Assembly: GCA_937973565.1 (NCBI GenBank)
Contig: CALJKQ010000142.1
Coordinates: forward strand, 1-64,000
Direction: 5' to 3'
Origin: an uncultured Saprospiraceae bacterium
Lineage (GTDB): Bacteria; Bacteroidota; Bacteroidia; Chitinophagales; Saprospiraceae
Length of the DNA: 64,000 bases
Each line of letters begins with the position of its first letter. Within the stretch, counting starts at the first letter, position 1. The notes below the pieces were generated by a model that made no database searches, had not been told where the DNA came from, and saw nothing but the letters and a program-made list of their open reading frames with translations. The position numbers and the translations under genes are program-made. Shown piece after piece: positions 43,476 to 51,323 of this stretch.

Positions 43476-45044
43476 TTAAAATGATGTGAGGTAGGTCTTG
43501 ATATTACCCGCGGTGCTGATCGTTGTTTTATATCTTTTGTTTCCTGATGTCCGCATAATCAAACCGCGATGAAGTTGCGCGATCAGGAAGTTTCCCGGGA
43601 TTTTTATCGCCTGTGATGGAGCTGCTTGCTGAATGGAAGTTAAGGAACCGTTGGTCGTTATTGAAATTTTGTAGGTTGTACCATTGCTTGCCGTAAGGAA
43701 AATATTGGCCGGATTGAGAAGCTCTACATCAGCGGTATCAACTTTATATCCTGCATCGGGCAATGATAGGTTTAGGGTTTGCAATTTGCCGTCGTTTCCC
43801 ACAAATAGTTTTTTGTAGTTGCTTACGCTATCTCTGAACACGATGCCGCTGCCGGGGGATGTAAGGTAAAGAGGGCCATTAAATTCTACCTTGGGAAAAT
43901 GAGGTTTAAGGGTGACGAGTCCATATGTAATATCACCGGCAATGATACACCCTGAAGGCAGGTAGGGATATACCCCCCAGGCACCCTCATAGCCGGTATA
44001 ATTACTTCCATTGTTATTGGGGTAGGTATCGTAATATGCGACACGAATCGGGTGCAGTGGATCAATTACATCATAGAGCTGGATGCCGTCGTGGTAGTAG
44101 GCAATGTAAAGACCGTTGTCTTTTACATAGGGGTTGTGAGGACGGTTGTTGGTATAAGTTGGAGCTCCTAAAGGATGTTTAAAAGTAGACATGAGAGTCA
44201 GGTCAAAGCCGTTTCCATTGTCTATGGTTCTCATTATTTTGATGGGTCGGCCGATGGGTACTTCTTCGGCTACATAAAAATATTGGGTGTCTACGGATGT
44301 ATGTTGGGTGTGTCTCCAGCTGCTGTGGTTGTAATTACTTCCATCGTCTATAGAACCCAGGTAAGTAATATTGTTTACATCGGTGCAATCCCAGATGACA
44401 AAGCCGGCCTCTCCCTGCGAACAATAGGCAATGTTGTTTTCAACGTACAAATCGTGGATATAAAGGTTCTCAAAGCCCGACATACCGGGTAGGGTGTTGA
44501 GAGATACTTTCTTTAGTAAAGTTGGATTGGCGGGGTTGCTCAGGCTATAAATAATCATCCAATTGTTGGTTGTTGAGTTGTCTCTTGCGCCTGCAACATA
44601 AAGGCGGGCATTGGGAACATCAACATAGATATTATGAGCTCTGTTGAATTGAGCGGTACTTTGGGTAACGGTAATGTTGTTGATGTTGGTTAGGTTAAAA
44701 ATCTCGAGTCCTTCCGTGCCGGTATCAGCAACTCCATAAACATAGGTTCCAAAGCATTTAAAATCTCTCCAATAATTGCCGCTTCCAAGTCCATCTACAA
44801 ACTGATATTTCAATACCGGGGCTGCGCAGTTGGAAACATCAAAGATGTTTACTGCCAAGGTTGAACCAATAATAGCATATTCTTTTCCATCGGGTGCAAC
44901 ATAGCCCCATACATCGTTGTATTCATTTCCAGGCATCCCACCCACTTGAGCCAGCTTTTTCATGTTTTGTGAAGGCTGCCCAACAAATATTGTTGCCTGG
45001 AGTAAAAAATACAAAATAAATAACGCAGAAGAATAAGGAACCAT
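43476..45044 (-). CDS. Choice-of-anchor B family secreted protein with LVIVD-like repeats
   Basis: About 522 residues from ATG at 45044 (MVPYSSALFILYFLLQ), a signal peptide. The mature region GNEYNDVWGYVAPDGKEYAIIG and the recurring INIFD/GLEIFNLTN-type beta strands are typical of the choice-of-anchor-B group, built from LVIVD beta-propeller repeats. Family members are surface-exposed and often T9SS-exported, though I see no clear sorting domain at the end (SAGNIKTYLTSF). Function unknown; perhaps binding or structural. Its ATG lies 15 bp from the divergent glycosylase gene, with promoters inside each other's 5' region. Confidence 0.7.
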   Translation of the reverse strand: MVPYSSALFILYFLLQATIFVGQPSQNMKKLAQVGGMPGNEYNDVWGYVAPDGKEYAIIGSTLAVNIFDVSNCAAPVLKYQFVDGLGSGNYWRDFKCFGTYVYGVADTGTEGLEIFNLTNINNITVTQSTAQFNRAHNIYVDVPNARLYVAGARDNSTTNNWMIIYSLSNPANPTLLKKVSLNTLPGMSGFENLYIHDLYVENNIAYCSQGEAGFVIWDCTDVNNITYLGSIDDGSNYNHSSWRHTQHTSVDTQYFYVAEEVPIGRPIKIMRTIDNGNGFDLTLMSTFKHPLGAPTYTNNRPHNPYVKDNGLYIAYYHDGIQLYDVIDPLHPIRVAYYDTYPNNNGSNYTGYEGAWGVYPYLPSGCIIAGDITYGLVTLKPHFPKVEFNGPLYLTSPGSGIVFRDSVSNYKKLFVGNDGKLQTLNLSLPDAGYKVDTADVELLNPANIFLTASNGTTYKISITTNGSLTSIQQAAPSQAIKIPGNFLIAQLHRGLIMRTSGNKRYKTTISTAGNIKTYLTSF

Positions 45045-45046
45045 TT

Positions 45047-45054
45047 TATTTTTG
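45047..45054 (+). promoter_or_regulatory. Candidate -7 element of the AlkA-like gene
   Basis: TATTTTTG ends 4 bp before the ATG at 45059, so transcription would start at or next to the initiation codon. It overlaps the 5' region of the minus-strand gene. Confidence 0.45.
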
Positions 45055-45058
45055 CTAA

Positions 45059-45670
45059 ATGACAAAAATAAACGAATCTGCATTAAGTCACCTTAGAAAA
45101 GATAAAATTCTAAGAAAGATAATTGATACTACACCGCTTTTTCCGAGGGTTAAAAAGGAATCGGTTTACCATAGTTTATTGGGCAGTATCATCTCACAAC
45201 AATTGTCAACCAAAGCTGCAGCCACCATTCATCAGCGATTTTTGGATATATATGATGGACAACCCCATCCTGAATTGGTTATCCGCACCGATCTTACACA
45301 GCTGAGGAGTTGTGGCTTGTCCAATCAAAAAGCCAATTACGTTAAGAATTTGGCTATCTACTTTCTGGATCAACCCATAGAAAAAAGATATTGGAATAAG
45401 TTTGAAGATGAAGAAATCATTCAAATGTTATCTTCCATCAAAGGAATTGGAAAATGGACGGTCCAAATGACATTGATGTTTACCCTGGAAAGACCCGACG
45501 TTTTTCCAATAGATGATTTAATTATAAAGAACTCTGTCATCCATTACTATAATCTCGATAGAACTGACAAAAACCTAATCCAGAATGTTCACAAGATTGC
45601 TGAGAAATGGTCTCCTTATCGGAGTTTTGCCTGCTACTATTTCTGGGCAGCCAAAGACAATTTGAAGTAA
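45059..45670 (+). CDS. AlkA-like DNA-3-methyladenine glycosylase (HhH-GPD)
   Basis: 203 residues. The HhH-GPD signature reads IKGIGKWTVQMTLMFTL, and the catalytic Asp is in FPIDDLIIKN. It is short, like the Mag/AlkA-type enzymes without the N-terminal beta domain. The protein removes alkylated bases from DNA in base-excision repair. The start ATG at 45059 has a TATTTTTG box directly upstream, so the mRNA may be leaderless. Two parS sites follow its stop immediately. Confidence 0.85.
   Translation: MTKINESALSHLRKDKILRKIIDTTPLFPRVKKESVYHSLLGSIISQQLSTKAAATIHQRFLDIYDGQPHPELVIRTDLTQLRSCGLSNQKANYVKNLAIYFLDQPIEKRYWNKFEDEEIIQMLSSIKGIGKWTVQMTLMFTLERPDVFPIDDLIIKNSVIHYYNLDRTDKNLIQNVHKIAEKWSPYRSFACYYFWAAKDNLK
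45063..45070 (-). promoter_or_regulatory. Candidate -7 element of the choice-of-anchor-B gene
   Basis: The minus strand reads TATTTTTG, inside the first codons of the divergent AlkA-like gene. Start near 45058; leader about 14 nt to the ATG at 45044. Confidence 0.45.
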
Positions 45671-45686
45671 TGTTTCACGTGAAACA
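45671..45686. other. parS site 1 (ParB binding)
   Basis: TGTTTCACGTGAAACA is a perfect 16-bp palindrome identical to the general bacterial parS consensus (B. subtilis form differs by one base). It begins right after the stop of the AlkA-like gene; the flanks extend the palindrome to 20 bp. parS sites load ParB and, with ParA, position chromosomal origins. No parAB in this window. Confidence 0.9.
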
Positions 45687-45717
45687 TTAAGAATGGTTTT
45701 TATTGATCTCCTAACTA

Positions 45718-45733
45718 TGTTTCACGTGAAACA
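45718..45733. other. parS site 2 (ParB binding)
   Basis: A second identical copy of the parS palindrome, 47 bp centre to centre from the first. Tandem parS sites make chance occurrence very unlikely. The site overlaps the expected -33 region of the M1 peptidase promoter. Confidence 0.9.
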
Positions 45734-45742
45734 TTAAACAAC

Positions 45743-45750
45743 TACTTTTG
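45743..45750 (+). promoter_or_regulatory. Candidate -7 element of the M1 peptidase gene
   Basis: TACTTTTG, 14 bp before the ATG at 45765. Its -33 region falls inside parS site 2. Confidence 0.4.
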
Positions 45751-45764
45751 TTATTCAATCTAAA

Positions 45765-48089
45765 ATGAATTCATTTATGCGTTTATCTACCCTTCTCTTT
45801 TGCCTGATTTTAATTAGTAGCACCAATGCCCAACACAAATTTGACCAGTTGGAATATCTATTGCCTTCACCCAATGATATAAGAACTGCCTCCGGTGCAC
45901 CGGGACAAGCTTACTGGCAACAAAGAGCTGATTACAATATTCAGGTTGAGATAGACGAAATCAATCAAAAATTAACAGGCTCAGAGACCATAACCTACTA
46001 TAACCAATCGCCGGACGTGCTTACTTATCTTTGGCTACAGCTGGATCAAAATATTTTTTCTCATGAATCAGCATCGAAGAAATACAACCAGGATAAGATG
46101 GAGGAAAAGATGTCACTCAACACACTCAACCGAATGGATTCCAGTTTCGATGGAGGACATAAAATTACAGCTGTCAAAGGGCTTGATGGAAAGGCGTTGA
46201 CTTATTTTATCAATCAAACCATGATGAGGATTGATTTGCCAAAACCTTTAGCAAAAGGAGAAAAATTCACGTTTTCAATTGATTGGTGGTACAATATTAC
46301 CAACAGTCAATCCATCAGAGGTAGATCCGGTTATGAGAAGTTTGAAGATGGCAACAGTATCTATTGCATAGCACAGTTCTTTCCCAGGATGTGTAAATAT
46401 TATGATACGTATGGTTGGCAAAATAAACAGTTCATGGGTAGGGGAGAATTTACACTTGAATTCGGCAATTATAATGTTTCCATCACAGTGCCCTCAGACC
46501 ACTTAATTGCGGCCACAGGTACCTTAATGAACGAAACTGAAGTGCTCACACCACAGCAGGTGGAGCGATTAAAAAGGGCCAGGAACGAATTTGCGCAGCC
46601 CGTCACAATAGCCACACTGGAAGAAGCAGATCAAAGAATTGCAGCCGGAATGTCAAAGAAAAAAAGTACCTGGAAATTCTCAGCTAACAATGTGAGAGAT
46701 TTTGCTTTTTCCACCTCCAGAAGACATATATGGGATGCCATGAATACCCAACTTCCTGGAGGGAAAACAGCAATGGCCATGTCTATGTGGCCAAAAGAAG
46801 GAAACTGTTTGTGGAGTAAGTTTTCAACCAAAGCAGTAGCACATACTTTAAAATGGTACTCTCATTATACAATTGACTATCCTTATCCTGTGGCCTGGTC
46901 TGTAGATGGCGAAATGGGTATGGAATACCCCATGATCTCTTTCAACTTTGGTAGATGCGAAAGCGATAATACGTATCCGGAAAGAACCAAATACGGGCAC
47001 ATAGGGGTGATCATTCATGAGGTAGGCCACAACTTCTTTCCAATGATCATCAACTCTGACGAACGTCAATGGAGCTGGATGGATGAAGGACTCAATACCT
47101 TCGTACAATATTTAACCGAGCAACAGTGGGAACGAAACTTTCCATCGGGCAGAGGACCAGCAAATAAGATTGTAGATTACATGAAAAGCGATCCGTCAGA
47201 TCTATCACCCATCATGACCAATTCTGAATCCGCCCGTCAATTTGGGTCCAATGCTTATGCCAAGCCGGCAACAGCACTCAATATACTCAGAGAAACCGTC
47301 ATGGGTCGTGAACTGTTCGACAGAGCTTTTAAAGAATACGCAAGAAGATGGGCATTTAAAACACCAACCCCAGCTGACTTCTTCAGAACGATGGAAGATG
47401 CATCGGGTGTGGATTTGGACTGGTTTTGGAGAGCATGGTTCTTTGGTATTGAAGCGGTAGATATATCGTTGAAAGAGGTGAGCCATTACCAGATAGACCC
47501 CAAAGATCCTGAGCGCAAATATGAGTTGATAAAAGACAGACAAAGTGAAGAACCTAAGAACATCAGTGAAATCAGAAATCAGCAAGAGATAGCTAAAACG
47601 TATAACGAAATTGACACTACCATCAATGACTTTTACACCCACTGGGACAAAAACAAGCCGGATGCCATCGCATTACAAGAATACAAAAAAAGCATCCAGG
47701 GACTTTCCAAAGAAGAACTTGCTTTGATGGAAAATAATCAACACTACTACCAATTGTCATTCGAAAACAAAGGTGGAAACCCAATGCCCGTGATAGTCAA
47801 CTTTGTATTTGAAAACGACAGCATAGCTACACATCGTATACCGGCCGAAATATGGCGCTTCGATGATACCACCGTAACCAAAGTCTTCATCACCGAAAAG
47901 CCTATAAAGGAGATCATCCTTGATCCCTATTTAGAAACAGCAGATATAGACAGATCAAACAACTATTATCCTCCGAGAGAAGAAACATTGCGTTTTGAAG
48001 CCTTTAAACAAGGACAAAACAGAAGAGGTGGAGGCGGTGGAGAAAATCCTATGCAAAGAGCTGCAAAAGCAAGAGAAATTAGGCCTTAA
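45765..48089 (+). CDS. M1 family zinc metallopeptidase, secreted
   Basis: 774 residues with a signal peptide (LLFCLILISSTNAQ). The zinc site is HEVGHN (HExxH, near 416) with the third ligand in MDEGLNTFVQYL 20 residues on. The aminopeptidase GxMEN motif appears as GEMGMEYPMI. The N-terminal beta-saddle (TITYYNQSPDVLTYLWLQL) and a C-terminal region are typical for this Bacteroidota branch. A low-complexity Arg/Gly tail (GGGGGENPMQRAAKAREIRP, at about 750-774) closes the protein. It probably degrades peptides in the periplasm or outside. No T9SS domain. It follows the parS pair. Confidence 0.92.
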   Translation: MNSFMRLSTLLFCLILISSTNAQHKFDQLEYLLPSPNDIRTASGAPGQAYWQQRADYNIQVEIDEINQKLTGSETITYYNQSPDVLTYLWLQLDQNIFSHESASKKYNQDKMEEKMSLNTLNRMDSSFDGGHKITAVKGLDGKALTYFINQTMMRIDLPKPLAKGEKFTFSIDWWYNITNSQSIRGRSGYEKFEDGNSIYCIAQFFPRMCKYYDTYGWQNKQFMGRGEFTLEFGNYNVSITVPSDHLIAATGTLMNETEVLTPQQVERLKRARNEFAQPVTIATLEEADQRIAAGMSKKKSTWKFSANNVRDFAFSTSRRHIWDAMNTQLPGGKTAMAMSMWPKEGNCLWSKFSTKAVAHTLKWYSHYTIDYPYPVAWSVDGEMGMEYPMISFNFGRCESDNTYPERTKYGHIGVIIHEVGHNFFPMIINSDERQWSWMDEGLNTFVQYLTEQQWERNFPSGRGPANKIVDYMKSDPSDLSPIMTNSESARQFGSNAYAKPATALNILRETVMGRELFDRAFKEYARRWAFKTPTPADFFRTMEDASGVDLDWFWRAWFFGIEAVDISLKEVSHYQIDPKDPERKYELIKDRQSEEPKNISEIRNQQEIAKTYNEIDTTINDFYTHWDKNKPDAIALQEYKKSIQGLSKEELALMENNQHYYQLSFENKGGNPMPVIVNFVFENDSIATHRIPAEIWRFDDTTVTKVFITEKPIKEIILDPYLETADIDRSNNYYPPREETLRFEAFKQGQNRRGGGGGENPMQRAAKAREIRP

Positions 48090-48100
48090 ATAATTGATAA

Positions 48101-48874
48101 TCAGTTAATTGAAATAAATTCTTTCAGGGCTTTATTAAAAACTTCCGGGTGTTCCATCATAGGAGCATGGCCACATTTGTCAATTTCCACCAGTTTAGAA
48201 TTAGACAAAAGTTCGTGAAACTTACGGCCTACCCACAGAGGCGTAACTTCATCCTGTACACCCCATACCAATAAAGTAGGTGTCTTTATCATTTGAAGTT
48301 TGTCTTCTAAGTTGTGGCGAACTGCAGACTTGGCTGTCTTCACAATTCGGATACACCTACCCAAATCACTTACAGATTCAAACACTTCATCAACCAAAGC
48401 TTCTGTAGCAACCTTGGGATCGAAAAAAACCATCTCTGTTTTTTTCCTTATATAGTCACGTGAACTGCGACGTGGAAAGCTGTTTCCGAAAGCGTTTTCA
48501 AATAGACCAGAACTACCGGTAAGAATCATCTTAGCCACTTTATCCGGTCTTTTCAAACAATACATTTGAGCCAAATGTCCTCCAAGTGAATTGCCTAAAA
48601 TATTAACCTTTTCAAAACCCTTGAACTGTATAAAATCATCAATAAAATCAACCAGACCATCAAGATCCAAATCTTTAATTGGTAAGCTATAAATAGGCAG
48701 AATGGGTATAACAACGTTTACTTTATCACCAAACTCTTTTAAAATACTCTCAAAGTTGCTGAGAGCACCCATGAGGCCATGCAGCAATAGTAAGGGTGTT
48801 TCTCCCTTATGCTCGCTATTTGTTTCTATATATTCAAACTTTCCTTCCTTCTTGATGTCTGTATTCACGGACAA
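48101..48874 (-). CDS. Alpha/beta-fold hydrolase
   Basis: 257 residues. The fold signature is LLLHGLMGALSNF (oxyanion region) and NILGNSLGGHLAQ (nucleophile elbow, Ser near 97); the Asp is in VWGVQDEVTP and the His in CGHAPMMEHP. No ATG lies near the N-terminus; the frame starts with TTG at 48874 (or GTG 48868), after a TATTTTTG box. The substrate is unknown. It converges with the M1 peptidase and lies downstream of heme A synthase. Confidence 0.85.
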   Translation of the reverse strand: MSVNTDIKKEGKFEYIETNSEHKGETPLLLLHGLMGALSNFESILKEFGDKVNVVIPILPIYSLPIKDLDLDGLVDFIDDFIQFKGFEKVNILGNSLGGHLAQMYCLKRPDKVAKMILTGSSGLFENAFGNSFPRRSSRDYIRKKTEMVFFDPKVATEALVDEVFESVSDLGRCIRIVKTAKSAVRHNLEDKLQMIKTPTLLVWGVQDEVTPLWVGRKFHELLSNSKLVEIDKCGHAPMMEHPEVFNKALKEFISIN

Positions 48875-48890
48875 GCTGTTGATTGAGCTA

Positions 48891-48898
48891 CAAAAATA
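48891..48898 (-). promoter_or_regulatory. Candidate -7 element of the alpha/beta hydrolase gene
   Basis: TATTTTTG on the minus strand, 17 bp before the TTG start. This supports the non-ATG start, with a leader of about 12 nt. Confidence 0.4.
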
Positions 48899-48907
48899 GC
48901 ATTTACT

Positions 48908-49951
48908 TTAAATTGGACTGCGTTTAATTTCAAATCTTAGCACCATGGTGACAGTGAGTAATATCACCGCTCCTGCCTGGTGTAAAACACCCCACAACAA
49001 TGGAATTTGCCCTTTGCACATTACTACCGTAATTATCCCCAATAATGCCTGGATTATCAACATAACATAAAACGCTATGGCAGCACGCGAAATACGAAGA
49101 TTACTGCCTCTCAATACAAGCCGATAAAACAACGCCGATGCTAATAAAATAAGGGTATAAGCAGTCAATCTATGTAGCGTTTGAATGACCGCAGGAGCCA
49201 TGCCGGTACGATCATAATGAATCCATTCTTCCACAGAAAATAATTGGCTGTTGAAAACTAATTGTGGAATAAATTCTCCATTCATATCAGGCCAAGTCGG
49301 ATAAAACAGACCAGCCTTCATACCACTCATGATACCACCCAAAAACAACTGAATCCACAATAAAACCCAGATGCTGTAACTCAACACGTGATCTCTTCTT
49401 AAAAAAGGCACAATTTGCCCATCCCGATATTCAAGGTAGGTCCATAACAGAGCACTGTAAACAGACAATGCAATACAGAGATGAAAACTAAGTTTATAAG
49501 CATTTACCCATGGCCTGTCGATCAAACCACTGGCTACCATAATCCATCCAAAAATAGCAGCGAGCATGGCCAGTCCAACCACTACAGCCAGCCTTCTCAA
49601 CAGATGTGGACTTATCCATTTTTTGGTAAAGAAAAATACAAAAGGAATTAAAAATACAAAACCCATTGTGCGAGCCCACAGACGATGCAGGTATTCCCAA
49701 AAATAAATCCACTTAAAAGCAGACAATGTCATACCCTGATTTATTTTCTTATACTGGGGTGTCTCTTTGTATAAATCAAATTCACGTAACCACCCTTCTT
49801 CCGTCACAGGAGGAATCGTTCCCGTAATAATATCCCATTTGGTTATCGAAAGCCCACTGCCTGTTAAACGAGTTATGCCACCAATGACAACCTGAAAAAA
49901 AACAAAAACCAACCCCGTAAAAAGCCAATATCTCACCCAGCTCATCTGCAT
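48908..49951 (-). CDS. Heme A synthase (COX15/CtaA)
   Basis: About 347 residues from ATG at 49951 (MQMSWVRYWLFTGLV); the frame extends to a TTG at 49966 that overlaps the likely promoter. Eight membrane helices. Conserved His positions are in FWEYLHRLWARTMGF and LHRLTAYTLILL and in WGVLHQAGAVI, the heme-ligand set of the COX15-type synthases. The extended loop LTGSGLSITKWDIITGTIPP is typical of the type with glutamate-rich substrate channel. The enzyme converts heme O to heme A for cytochrome oxidase. The promoter region adjoins the putative origin. Confidence 0.92.
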   Translation of the reverse strand: MQMSWVRYWLFTGLVFVFFQVVIGGITRLTGSGLSITKWDIITGTIPPVTEEGWLREFDLYKETPQYKKINQGMTLSAFKWIYFWEYLHRLWARTMGFVFLIPFVFFFTKKWISPHLLRRLAVVVGLAMLAAIFGWIMVASGLIDRPWVNAYKLSFHLCIALSVYSALLWTYLEYRDGQIVPFLRRDHVLSYSIWVLLWIQLFLGGIMSGMKAGLFYPTWPDMNGEFIPQLVFNSQLFSVEEWIHYDRTGMAPAVIQTLHRLTAYTLILLASALFYRLVLRGSNLRISRAAIAFYVMLIIQALLGIITVVMCKGQIPLLWGVLHQAGAVILLTVTMVLRFEIKRSPI

Positions 49952-49963
49952 TCTATTTTTTGA

Positions 49964-49971
49964 CAAATGTA
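49964..49971 (-). promoter_or_regulatory. Candidate -7 element of heme A synthase gene
   Basis: TACATTTG on the minus strand, 12 bp before the ATG at 49951. It overlaps an upstream TTG start, making that start unlikely. Confidence 0.4.
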
Positions 49972-50504
49972 TCCAAATTAAAAATCAAAAAACCGAAGCC
50001 CTGGTTGCGAATAAGTGGTAATAGTTTTTCTTTATTTAAATTTTATACCTTCATCATAAGGGCTGTGAATATGTGGATAACCTTACTGCCGGATGACAAT
50101 TACCCTACATTGTTTAAAACAACGAATTGTTCCACACGAAACCGCATATTTAAACTGTGAAAACCAAAGAATTAACATTGTAATGTGAATATTTAAAACC
50201 TATGTGTGGACCAACTCAAAAAAGCCCTCTGTTAAATCAGTGGGCATAAAATCGAGTCTGACCAACATATAAAACATTTATTTAATACATAAGGAGAATG
50301 CAAAATATTTATCCTCATTTTTCCCACTTTTCCTCCCAAACCCGGCTGTGGATAACTTGTTTTTTAATCTCTTATTTACCGGCCTTTTACGAATAACATA
50401 AAACTAAAATGTGAATAAATATTTTGAAAACCTCATTCGGCATTTAATCCTATTATTTTTATACAAAGCGCAACTTGTGCTGCACGAAAATGCACAATTA
50501 AGGA
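49972..50504. other. Putative chromosomal replication origin (oriC) with DnaA boxes
   Basis: A 533-bp AT-rich gap between divergent genes. Perfect DnaA boxes (TGTGGATAA, i.e. TTATCCACA on the other strand) lie at 50072-50080 and 50347-50355; TGTGAATAA at 50410-50418 fits the TTATnCACA consensus; near matches are TGTGAATAT at 50064-50072 and 50184-50192 and TTATCCTCA at 50309-50317. Very AT-rich tracts at about 50020-50050 and 50410-50465 could be the unwinding element. The nearby parS pair and the switch in strand of housekeeping genes support an origin. No dnaA gene is adjacent, which is usual in many Bacteroidota. Confidence 0.65.
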
Positions 50505-50512
50505 TACATTTG
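50505..50512 (+). promoter_or_regulatory. Candidate -7 element of dtd operon
   Basis: TACATTTG, 17 bp before the dtd ATG. Leader about 13 nt. Confidence 0.45.
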
Positions 50513-50529
50513 CAGAGCCAAATGATAAG

Positions 50530-50982
50530 ATGAGGGCCGTAATTCAGAGAGTAAGTCAAGCCAGTCTAACCATCGATGAACAGGTATATAGTAGCATAAA
50601 CCAGGGCTTATTGGTTTTACTGGGTGTTCACCAAGACGATACAGAAGAAGATGTCCACTGGCTGGTTTCAAAAATTGCCCAGATGCGCATCTTTTCAGAC
50701 CAGGAAGGAAAAATGAATTTATCTGCCCAGGACATTGGAGCATCCGTGATGGTGGTGAGTCAATTTACCCTACACGCCAGCACCAAAAAAGGCAATCGAC
50801 CTTCTTTCATAGAAGCTGCAAAGCCTGACCTGGCTATACCCCTTTATGAAGCCTTTGTAAAAGCCATGTCAATACAATTTCCCAATAGGACGGCAACGGG
50901 TAGTTTTGGGGCCGATATGAAAATAAGTTTAACCAACGACGGTCCGGTCACCATTATCATAGACAGCAAACAACGAGAATAA
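50530..50982 (+). CDS. dtd: D-aminoacyl-tRNA deacylase
   Basis: 150 residues. The motifs SQFTLHAST and KGNRPSFIEAA and the closing NDGPVTIIID form the Dtd active site (SQxTL and NxGPV). The enzyme removes D-amino acids from tRNA in the cytoplasm. First gene of a three-gene operon; its TAA overlaps the ATG of the next gene by one base. Confidence 0.95.
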   Translation: MRAVIQRVSQASLTIDEQVYSSINQGLLVLLGVHQDDTEEDVHWLVSKIAQMRIFSDQEGKMNLSAQDIGASVMVVSQFTLHASTKKGNRPSFIEAAKPDLAIPLYEAFVKAMSIQFPNRTATGSFGADMKISLTNDGPVTIIIDSKQRE

Positions 50983-51323
50983 TGACCCTGGCAGAATATC
51001 AAAAAGAGGTAGACCTATGGATCCAAACCTATGGAGTAAGGTACTTTGGTGAGTTGACCAATATGGCCATTCTCACCGAGGAAGTAGGAGAAGTTGCGCG
51101 TCTGATCAGCCGAATCTACGGTGAGCAATCTTTCAAAGAAACACCGTCTGAAACGGATCAGAAAAATATGCTGGCCGATGAAATGGCCGATGTATTATGG
51201 GTCCTTACTTGTTTGGCCAACCAGACAGGTATAGACCTTACGGAAGCCATTCAACGCAATATGGAAAAAAAGACAAACAGAGATAAATTAAGACATATCC
51301 AAAATCCAAAAATTCAACCATGA
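50982..51323 (+). CDS. MazG-like nucleotide pyrophosphohydrolase
   Basis: 113 residues. All-alpha NTP pyrophosphatase with the ExxE...ExxD metal motif: LTEEVGEVARLIS and LADEMADVLWVLTCLA. Such proteins hydrolyse non-canonical or excess nucleoside triphosphates. It overlaps dtd by one base and ftcD by four (ATGA), so the three are translated together. Confidence 0.85.
   Translation: MTLAEYQKEVDLWIQTYGVRYFGELTNMAILTEEVGEVARLISRIYGEQSFKETPSETDQKNMLADEMADVLWVLTCLANQTGIDLTEAIQRNMEKKTNRDKLRHIQNPKIQP

Noticed and set aside
48465..48478. CACGTG-centred sequence resembling parS inside the alpha/beta hydrolase gene
   Set aside because: Only the central TCACGTGAA matches; both flanks differ, and it lies in conserved coding sequence.
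50128..50143. Third parS-like site within the putative origin (TGTTCCACACGAAACC)
   Set aside because: Three mismatches to the B. subtilis parS, two of them in the central CACGTG core, so ParB binding is unlikely.
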